A stretch of DNA of 64,000 bases, taken from the NCBI RefSeq assembly GCF_963259705.1, contig NC_081840.1, positions 115,123,074-115,187,073 on the forward strand, written 5' to 3'. A program made the position numbers and the translations under genes. Below are positions 26,718 through 34,334 of the stretch, piece by piece (positions within the stretch are counted from its first letter, which is position 1; each line of letters begins with the position of its first letter). The notes under the pieces were generated by a model. That model did not search any database and was not told the origin of the DNA. It saw nothing but the letters and a program-made list of their open reading frames with translations. The DNA comes from Myotis daubentonii (taxonomy: Eukaryota; Chordata; Mammalia; Chiroptera; Vespertilionidae).

Positions 26718-27440
26718 TTTTAAACAGGGTGGGGCAGTTGCTTCTGCCTGGAGGCTAACTGTTACTTTTAATCTCTTAGTGGCCTCAGGGCAGGGTGTTT
26801 TCCAATAGGGTGTGTCAACTGTCCTCCCCCTCAGGCAAGGCAGATGTCTATGTGGGAAAGATGCCCTCCACTGTGTGAGGGAATGACTCAGCCCAGGAAA
26901 CTTGGGGTGTCTGCCTTCTGAGCTCTATCCCCTGAGTCCCCAGTCCTGGTTCTGCTCTCACAGCTCCAGTCACTTCACCCTCCCTCTGCCAGAGCACAAG
27001 GGGGGTGGCTCCACGGGGAATTTTATGCATTGGCCCTTTAAGAGGGTGCCTGAATTTTCAGCTGTCACTCCCTGCAGACAGCACCCCAAAAGCTGCTTTT
27101 CATAGCTGGATGTTATGTGTGTACCCTCCTCAGTTTGGTGCTCTCTGCTGGGGAGTTCAGCTTTGGGATTAGATCCCAGAGTTCTCAGTGGCAACCCCCC
27201 ACAGCTGAGATATCTCTCTGGGACTTCAGTTGCTGTCTGTGGGCGCCCAGCCAGCCCTTTTGTGCCTCCGCCCCTCCTACCAGTCTCTATGCGGTCTCTA
27301 CTTTCTGTCCTGGGATATCACGGTTCCCTCCTGCGAGTTTTCCATTGATTATTCAGGAAGGTTTTCTGTATTTTACTTGTAATTCCAGCTTGTTCCTGGG
27401 AGTATGTCCGTGCAGCATCCTCCTACTCTGCCGCCCTCAG

Positions 27441-28376
27441 ATGACTGTAACAAAGGAAATTAAGGTGCGTAAGACATAGCTCTACTACAGGGGCTTCAGC
27501 GTCCAGTCAGAGGAAAACATATGTAAGGAAATTAATGCCATATGGGTTGAGAAGTATAGTAGAAATGTGGACAAAATACAGGAGAAAACAGGAAGGAAAG
27601 ATGTGATCTATTGGGGAAGGAGGTTCACAAAGGGAGACACTTGAATTTTTCTGACTAACTATAAATAGTTCAGTATGGCTATAGAATGAATGTGGGATGC
27701 AGCCAAGGATAAAGTTGGAATAGGCAATTACAAAGCCTTGTTTAAAGGCTGAACTTAAAGTGTAAGCCCAAGGATCTTAAGCAAGGAGTGAATAATGTAA
27801 CTTGATTATTAGAACATTTACTCTGGATAGTTGGGCGGTCAGTATTTAAGGCAGCAAGTTGGATACCACATAGCACTGCTCTGGTGTAAGCACTCAGCTA
27901 GGTGCTCAGTAAATGGTAGTAGCAGTGGTAGAAGTCATTGTTATTAATATATGTAACCTTTGTCCCAGGAATCCCTTTCCTACCTGCAGTGGAATTCCAA
28001 AGCCCTCACCAAGATTTTTGTGAATTCTTAGAAGGCTTATAATCTCATAATCCTCTGGATTTAAACTCCTATGGTTACTGGAATAATTCCATTTACAGAT
28101 TTAAGGATCTTCTCCCCCAAGAAGCATGCTAATTCTCTAATGTATCACTCCAGACATGAAACTCAGGGGGTCCCAAACTCAGATTTGGGAGTCAGGGAAT
28201 GTTCCCAAGAGAAAGTAAAATCTAAACTAAGAACTAAAGGATGAGTGGAAGTTGTTTAGGCGAATGGAGGGGAAGAGGGAGAGAAGTGCTCCTGGCAGAT
28301 GGGACAGGAGAGAAAGAAAGAAATGACCTGTTCACTTTATCCAAATAGAGGAGATTTGGAGTGTTTTAAAAGTAAG
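27441..28376. other. Intergenic stretch, ancient repeat debris only
   Basis: No gene. Old mammalian repeat fragments that I cannot assign occupy about 27480-27850 and 28240-28370. A MIR-like 3' end lies near 27870-27960 (TAAGCACTCAGCTAGGTGCT). Confidence 0.45.
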
Positions 28377-28391
28377 TAAGAATTATCTTTT

Positions 28392-29041
28392 TTTTTTTTA
28401 AGAAAACATCAAATATAATTTAAATTTAAAAAATCAGAAATTATCTGGAAAAAACAATGGAGCAAATCAACTCCTAAAAAAAGAGGGCTGCGTTTTTGTG
28501 ATCACATTTATTGGAAGGGTTGGAGAAAAATAAAAATGCCATTTAGCTTTAGAATTTGTGAGTTATGTGCAAATAAACTCATTTCAGGAGCAGAAGAATC
28601 CTTGGTCATTTATTAATATCAAAATTTACACAGGTTTCTCTTTTGAATATCTTCTACCTTTAAAGACACAATCATGTAAAGTCTCCTAATTTCCACACAG
28701 GATATATTCTTTGTTTCAACCAACTCTCAATGGAGGGGCAACTAGGACAACACCATCTCCCCGGACAAAAAGCATTGGAATATTCCGTTTTGTTGCTTTA
28801 TATATCTCTTCATATGTTTCTTCATCAATTTCTATAGTAGTCACAGTTTCTTCCACATCTCCCAATACCATATTTAAATGTTGATCATAAGCATGTAATC
28901 TACCTCTAAGCTCTCTGTCATCTCTCATTTTCACATAAATTCGCTCATCTAGGCTGAGCCTAATAAGATCCAGGGGCTCTTCTACAGTGTTGGTAGTTTG
29001 TTGCTGTTCCACGTCATCTGTCATGTTTCAAACCCTGCCTA
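28392..29041 (-). mobile_element. LSM3 processed retrocopy, whole insertion
   Basis: The insert includes a 17-bp 5' UTR remnant, the open frame and about 320 bp of 3' UTR, ending in a poly(A) run (T-run at 28392-28399). It is flanked by a perfect 15-bp target duplication, TAAGAATTATCTTTT, at 28377-28391 and 29042-29056. These are the hallmarks of L1-driven retrotransposition. Confidence 0.92.
28716..29024 (-). CDS. LSM3-like intact retrocopy (102 codons)
   Basis: This intronless open frame runs from [20 protein letters not shown] to [10 protein letters not shown], the full 102-residue length of LSM3. LSM3 is a subunit of the LSM1-7 and LSM2-8 rings that bind U-tails in mRNA decay and the U6 snRNA 3' end. 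The Sm fold is complete, with the Sm1 segment at residues ~20-60 ([28 protein letters not shown]) and Sm2 near 85-100 ([11 protein letters not shown]). By comparison with the conserved vertebrate protein as I recall it, only about five conservative changes occur (residues 2, 6, 35, 53 and 77). It lies between KLHDC1 and POLE2, lacks introns, ends in a poly(A) tract and has target duplications, so it is a retrocopy and not the parent gene. No promoter is evident. It could be a young pseudogene or an expressed retrogene. Confidence 0.9.
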   Translation of the reverse strand: MTDDVEQQQTTNTVEEPLDLIRLSLDERIYVKMRDDRELRGRLHAYDQHLNMVLGDVEETVTTIEIDEETYEEIYKATKRNIPMLFVRGDGVVLVAPPLRVG

Positions 29042-29440
29042 TAAGAATTATCTTTTAGAAAGTTTATCCTGATGGCAAGATTTATCCTAATGGTGTCCTA
29101 GTAAGGGCCCCAGCCATGGAGATAGAAATGGTTAGTTTGAGAGATAGTTAAATATTATTTCCTTAAACTGAAAGATCAAGATTTGATTAAATTGAGGTTA
29201 ACATTTTGGCAAGAATACTTCAGAAGTGATGCTGTATATTGCATCATAACAGTAACAATGTAAAATTAGTCCATTATTTGTGAGGCAAGTTTGATGCTTG
29301 GTTAAGGTGGTAACCTCTGAAGATTCATTTTAAAAGTTTTGTCTGTGTATTATTAGCTAGTAGTCTATAGGGTGGTACTTTGGGACTGTGCAAATATCCT
29401 TTTCTCTTTTGTCTAATAGTTTTAGCATTTTATAGTCTTA

Positions 29441-29947
29441 CTAGAGGCCCGGTGCACGAAATTCATGTATGGGGCTAGGGGGTCCCTCAGCCTGGCCTGC
29501 ACCCTCTCCAATCCAGGACCCCTCGGGGGATGACCGACTGCTGGTTTAGGCCCGATGCCAGGGTTTGGGCCTAAACCGGCAGTAGGACATTCCTCTCGCA
29601 GTCCAGGACTGCTGGCTCCCAATGGCTCACCTGCCTGCCTGCCTGCCTGCCTGATGCCCCTAACTGTTCCCCTGCGGGCCTGATCGCCCCTAACTGTCTC
29701 TGCCTACCGGCCTGATTGTCCCTAACTGCTCTCCCCTCCCGGCCTGATCACCTCTAACTGCCTCTGCCTGCCTCCCTGATGCCCCTAACTGCTTTCCCCT
29801 GCGGGCCTGATCACTCCTAATTGCTCTCCCCTGCTGGCCTGATCGCCCTTAACCATCTCTGTCTCAGTCCCTGCCACCATGGCTTTGTCTGGAAGGATGC
29901 CCGGTCTATTTGGTCTAATTAGTATATTACCCTTTTATTAGTATAGA
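29441..29947 (-). mobile_element. Helitron, 507 bp, with internal tandem repeats
   Basis: On the plus strand it begins CTAGAGGCCCGGTGCACGAA (3' terminus reversed) and ends CCCTTTTATTAGTATAGA (5' terminus TCTATACTAATAAAA reversed). Flanks are A29440 and T29948. The interior holds degenerate repeats of about 33-36 bp built on GCCTGATCGCCCCTAACTG and a GCCTGCCT run. Confidence 0.88.
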
Positions 29948-29989
29948 TTCTTTCCACTTTCCTGCCCCAAATAACCATTTGTCCTTCGT

Positions 29990-30042
29990 TTTTTAAATTT
30001 TTATTTGATTGATTTCTAGAGAGAGAGGAAGTGTGTGTGTGT

Positions 30043-30107
<65 letters not shown>

Positions 30108-30235
30108 TGGATTTGTTGCACCCATTTATGCATTCATTGGTTGTTTCTTGTAGTATGTGACCTGACCCAGGATGGAATCCAAAACCTTGGTGTATGAGGA
30201 CACTCTAACCAACTGAGCTACCAGGTCACGGCCCA
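29990..30235 (-). mobile_element. Diverged VES-like SINE with (AG)n
   Basis: The reversed SINE contains a long AG run at 30040-30103. The tRNA-like end CTAACCAACTGAGCTACCAG lies at about 30205-30225. Confidence 0.75.
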
Positions 30236-30269
30236 TTTTTTTCTTGTTTATCCTTCTGGTAGTTAAGCA

Positions 30270-30895
30270 GATATAGTCAATCTTCATTATTTGTGCATTC
30301 TATATTTGTGAATTAATCTATTTACTAAAATTTACTTGTAACACCCAAATCAATATTGGGATCTTTCATAATCATTTGTGAACATTTGCAAAACATTGAA
30401 AATTTGTTGCCCATCACACATGCTCCCAGGTGAGTTTGAACAAGGTGACATTTTACTTTTTTGTTTCATTTCTCATACTATTTTTTAAAAGTGACTTTTT
30501 GAGATACATTTAGTGCCACATAGTACACATTTTGTGATTTCTCTTGGTGATGTTTTTGTTTAAATGGCTTCCAAGCATAGTGCTGACATGCTATCTAGTA
30601 CTCCAAGGCACAGGAAGACTGTGATGTGCCTTAGGGAGAAAATACGTTAGATAGGCTTCCTCAGGTACAAGTACAAATTATCGTGCTGGGGCCTTAGTCA
30701 ATGTTCATGGTTCAAAAATATATATTAGGTGTTTTTATACAGAAATACATGGAAAACAAGCTTATGTATTGATCAGTTAATGAAAATGTGAGGAAAGGCT
30801 CATAGGAACCTAGGAACGATGAGCATTCGTTAAATCAATGTTGGTGACCACTAACTATGTAGAAGAAAATTACCTCAAACAGTGAAAATTGACTG
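30270..30895 (+). mobile_element. Tigger-like (pogo-type) DNA transposon relic
   Basis: The ends AGTCAATCTTCATTATTTG and AGTGAAAATTGACTG form inverted repeats. The interior (GTTTGAACAAGGTGACATTT, TTATGTATTGATCAGTTAAT, AGGCTCATAGGAACCTAGG) resembles ancient mammalian Tigger transposons. No transposase is open. The interval 30896-31248 shows nothing. Confidence 0.6.
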
Positions 30896-31248
30896 TTTCT
30901 TTTTATTTCAGACATAAAAATTCAAATTTTCTTTGCAGTTTTTTGTCTTTATATTTCACTGAAAACATACAGAAAACTGTTCAAAAATCACTTTTCTCTG
31001 TGATGTTATGTTACCAATTTAATATACAGTTAGGTATATTGGTTTGGTTATGCTTTTAATGTTAAGTTTACTTTTTTCTTTTTATTTTTTTGAATATGTA
31101 AAACATCATGGTTGATAGTTAAAACTCTCACTACAAAGAAAGTTCTCACTGTGATCTTTATCCCTTTCTGCCCTTTATGGTTAATCATATTTTTAGGGTC
31201 TAGTTTTAGTGTCAGAGGTTTTTTAAAATGCAAAAACAAGTATATGTG

Positions 31249-31382
31249 TGTTGTGCCCAGATTTCAAAGTTCCCAAGACCCCCAGGGAACCAGTCAGTCC
31301 GATGCAAAAGCAAAGAGTCATCTATTTCAAACCCGGGTTTGGCTCCCCTGCCACACTCACCCATGCAACGGTAAGCTCCAGT

Positions 31383-31426
<44 letters not shown>

Positions 31427-31760
31427 CCTGATGGGACAGGGGGTTTTAAAGGGGGGTGGAGTGAGGGCAGGAGAGGGGACTGTGGGCCCCGCTGATTGGC
31501 CAGGCGCGAGTCGGGTCATCTCTATGGCACGCACGTCCCTTGATTGTCATTGGTTAGTTTCAAGAAATCCTGGGCGTGGCCAGCAGGGGCCTGGGCTTCC
31601 GGGAAGAAGGCACTCTCCTGAGCACATGGCGGCTGCCCCAAAAATGGAGGACCCAGGGCAAGATGGAGGGCGCAGTCCTAGGCCCCCCCAGGGCGAGCTG
31701 AGCCTGGGCTCCAGGGGCCAGTCCGGTTGCTGGGGGTCCAGTAGATCGACCAGTTCCTTC
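31249..31760 (-). mobile_element. Solo LTR-like element (endogenous retrovirus type)
   Basis: Read on the minus strand, it has a CCAAT box (GGCCAATCAGCGGGGCC), a TATA-like TTTAAAAC near 31450 and a (CT)n run. A decayed poly(A)-signal-like region follows, and the end is CTTGGGAACTTTG...CACAACA. This order is that of an LTR. No flanking gag, pol or env was seen, and the upstream border near 31700-31760 is uncertain. Confidence 0.55.
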
Positions 31761-31998
31761 CAGCCCAGGCAGGAAGTCCACGTCCTCCATCTCGTTCCCG
31801 GGGGCATCGGCGATCACCTCCTCCTCCATCTCCGCGGGCGAGGGCACGCGCCCCGCCCCGCCGCCGCTGCTGCCGCTGCGTGGGTCCTGTCCGGGGGGCG
31901 GCGGGCGGGTGGCAGCCTGCGCCGGGCTCCCGCCGTGGGCTGGGGAGTCGGTGCCGAGGCCGCCAGCAGCGTGGTCAGGCCCCGAGACGACTCGCCCT
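31761..31998 (-). other. Unexplained GC-rich block with open minus-strand frame
   Basis: A CpG-rich block of about 240 bp sits between the LTR-like element and CA/TG microsatellites. On the minus strand one frame is open throughout and contains MEEEVIADAPGNEMEDVDFL followed by PGLE, which looks more like real protein than the usual GC-rich nonsense. I do not recognise it. It could be a captured 5' exon, part of the LTR element, or chance. Confidence 0.4.
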
Positions 31999-32080
31999 TT
32001 CAGTGTACACACACACACACACACACATTTCCCCTCCTTTACCATACTGTACTTTGCTTGTGTGTGTGTGTGTGTGGTTT
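31999..32080 (+). repeat. (CA)n and (TG)n microsatellites
   Basis: A CA run at about 32005-32026 and a TG run at 32059-32077 are separated by about 32 bp. They are self-complementary and could pair in RNA. Confidence 0.9.
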
Positions 32081-32204
32081 TTTAAGTTAACCATATACCC
32101 CAGAGGTTACCGTACATCAGTACTTCAAAATTGTCCTTATATGTTATAAGGCTGTGTGCATTCCATGGTTTTATTCAACACACTGGAGCAAGCCTTCTGA
32201 AATG

Positions 32205-32425
32205 TGGCAGATTAATAGTCCACTTGCTGGAATCAGATTGAGTTCAAATCCTGACTCCACTCTCTGAACCTTTCATTTTGAGTTAGCCATCTACCAACTT
32301 TGTGTTTGTGTTCTCAGCTATAAAATGATGCTGAAAAAGTGGCATACAACTCAGAGTTTATGAGCATACAGCAATCAATACATTTATAGCACCTGTGACA
32401 GTTTATGGCGCATAGGAAAGCCTTT
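32205..32425 (+). mobile_element. MIR SINE
   Basis: GAGTTCAAATCCTGACTCCA, then CTCAGCTATAAAATGATGCT, follow the MIR core order. Confidence 0.65.
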
Positions 32426-32804
32426 TTAAATAAAAAGTGGGCGGGTGGGAATGCATGATGGTGGTTTTTAGCTATTTCGAGTGAATGTCGGGGAAAACCA
32501 AGTGGCGCCCTGGCGTGCTTCCAGGGCCTGTGTAAAGCAGGAAGCACGGGTCACACCGGACCCCGGGTCGGGGCGAGTCCGACGGAGCGCTGGCAGACCG
32601 AGGGCAGCGCTGGGAGCGGCTCCAGGACGGATCGGGAGAAGCGGGGCCAGCACACGCCCCGGCAGACACGGAAGGCACTCTCCTTCCGTCGGGGGCGACA
32701 CAGGAGCTCGAGTCCTCGCCTCCTTCGGCCGGCGCCGCCGCGCTCTCCGCGCACGGAAACCAGGTGCAGGGAGTCCACCCGGGACTCGGGCCCCGCGGCG
32801 GAGG

Positions 32805-32943
32805 CGGGGCGCACCCGGGAGGGGGCGGGGCCACGGGGCGGGGCGCGGCCACGAGGGGCGGGGTGCACCGGGAGGGGGCGGGGCCGCGGGGCGGGGCGCG
32901 GCCACGAGGGGCGGGGTGCACCGGGAAGGGGCGGGGCCGCGGC
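32805..32943 (+). repeat. Tandem GC-box repeat in the POLE2 promoter (about 2.5 x 53 bp)
   Basis: A unit carrying GGGGCGGGG, GCGGCCACGAGG and GGTGCACCGGGA recurs with a 53-bp period (GCGGCC at 32845 and again at 32898). A partial third unit lies upstream near 32809. Each unit holds two or three Sp1-type GC boxes, so the duplication multiplied the likely activator sites next to the start codon. Confidence 0.85.
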
Positions 32944-32946
32944 CGT

Positions 32947-32956
32947 GGCGCCAAAA
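32947..32956 (-). promoter_or_regulatory. E2F-type site at the POLE2 start
   Basis: GGCGCCAAAA at 32947-32956 reads TTTTGGCGCC on the minus strand and contains the E2F consensus TTTSSCGC. It lies 7 bp before the ATG. E2F control of replication genes at G1/S is established; its action here is inferred. Confidence 0.7.
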
Positions 32957-32963
32957 CGCGAAC

Positions 32964-33031
32964 ATGGCGCCGGAGCGGCTGCGGAGCCGGGCCCTCTCTG
33001 CCTTCAAGCTGCGCGGCTTGCTGCTCAGGGG
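32964..33031 (+). CDS. POLE2: POLE2 exon 1, coding part
   Basis: This exon encodes [20 protein letters not shown] and LR plus two bases of a Gly codon; the donor is GTGAGT. The ATG context is GCGAACATGGCG, with G at +4. It is the first in-frame ATG and matches the known POLE2 N-terminus. Confidence 0.97.
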
Positions 33032-34303
33032 GTGAGTGGGCCGCGCAGTGGGCAGGCCGGGAGGGGGGAGCCAGGGTCACACGGCGGCGCGGGGCCTCTG
33101 GACCCTCCGGGCAGCAGGAGGGGGCTCCACCTTAAATGACAGAGACCCTTCAAAAGTTCTAAGAAGCGGCCCCAGCCACCGTCTCAGTGGTTAGAGCGCC
33201 GGACCGCGGCCTGAAGGGTTCGTCCCGGTTCGATTCCGGTCTCGGGCGCGCACCGCGGCGGCAGGCTCGGTCCCTGGGCGGCCGGGGGCGTGGGGAGGCA
33301 GCCAATCGATGCGTCTGTCTCACCTGATGGACCCCTCTCTCTCCCCACCCCCTCCCTTCACTCTCCATAAAAATCAATGGAGAACAGTAGCCCTGGGTGA
33401 GGATTAACAACTACAAGAAAGTCCTAAGAAACAAGTGCTTTTGGGCGGTCAGGTTGCGATGCCTTCGTAGGTCTCTCTGAGGTTGGCAGAGTCGAAGAGT
33501 TTCTCCCGGGTTCGAGGGTCCCCTCCTGCCGGTGCCGAGCAGGGGCGATCGGAGTCGCAGCAGCGGCTTGTTAGCACCGTGACTGCCACCACCAGCACCC
33601 CCTCAACCTACCCCCCACCCCCACCCCACCCCATCCCACCTTCACCCCCACCCCAAGTCTCCGCCTCTGCGGAGTGGGAATCCTGGCGGCGCTGGCCGGC
33701 GTCCCCGAGACAGCAATGAGAGACCGGGGACGCTCCTGTGCCCTCAGCAGCTGTCAACTGATATTGTTGCAGAAACTGGGCCCGGCCAGCATTCCCGACT
33801 CCGGACCATGGGCAGTTCCGGAGCGTTAAACAGTGGGCAGGCTGCAAGCTGTGCCTGGGTCTCCTGGGTCTTTCTTTTTCTTTTTCTTTTTCTCTCCTCT
33901 TCTCTTTTCTCTCCTTTCTCTTTCCTCCCTCCCTTCCTTCCTTCCTTCCTTCCTTCCTTTCCTTTCCTTTCCTTTCCTTTCCTTTCCTTTCCTTTCCTTT
34001 CCTTTCCTTTCCTTTCCTTTCCTTTCCTTTCCTTTCCTTTCCTTTCCTTTCCTTTCCTTTCCTTTCCTTTCCTTTCCTTTCCTTTCCTTTCCTTTAGAAC
34101 CTCTCTGATAGGTTTCCTGGCCATATCAGTGTTTTCTAGGACCTACAAAACGAAGCTTTCCAAGATTTTCTTCTCAAATCTGCTTTAAAAAGCAAGGAAG
34201 GAAGGAAGGGGAAAGAAAATACAGTGTTTACACATTTTAATACCTCCAGATGGGATATACTTTTCTGTTCCAGGTTTTCATTACAACTTGTGTGTAAAGA
34301 GGT

Positions 34304-34334
<31 letters not shown>

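Larger units (their letters stand above)
19775..27440 (-). mobile_element. Old near-full-length L1, split by HAL1 copy 2 and a VES
   Basis: Read on the minus strand: 5' UTR at about 27440-26250, ORF1 remnant at about 26200-25370, ORF2 at about 25300-19780. The 3' UTR and tail are missing. Reverse-transcriptase blocks are readable ([20 protein letters not shown] at 23700s, [19 protein letters not shown] at 23350s). Stops and frameshifts separate them, and the catalytic F/YADD is degraded to FTDN near 23230. The element is dead. It is the host for two nested insertions at 21236-22904 and 26427-26717. Confidence 0.85.
32480..33330 (+). promoter_or_regulatory. POLE2: CpG island / POLE2 promoter
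   Basis: GC- and CpG-rich DNA surrounds POLE2 exon 1. It has many Sp1-type GGGGCGGGG boxes immediately upstream of the ATG and no TATA box at a plausible distance, as usual for replication genes. Both strands are open for long stretches because of base composition, not coding. Confidence 0.85.

Noticed and set aside
31112..32149. Plus-strand frames of up to 280 codons over the LTR and GC-rich block
   Set aside because: They run through an AG microsatellite and a CA repeat and resemble no protein. Only the minus-strand segment noted separately looked protein-like.
32468..33135. Open frames of 100-200 codons across the POLE2 promoter
   Set aside because: Composition-driven frames in a GC-rich repeat; only the POLE2 exon 1 frame matches a known protein.
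33744..34188. KGKERKGKE / FPFLSFPFL frames of 91-126 codons
   Set aside because: Translations of the TTTCC pentamer array.
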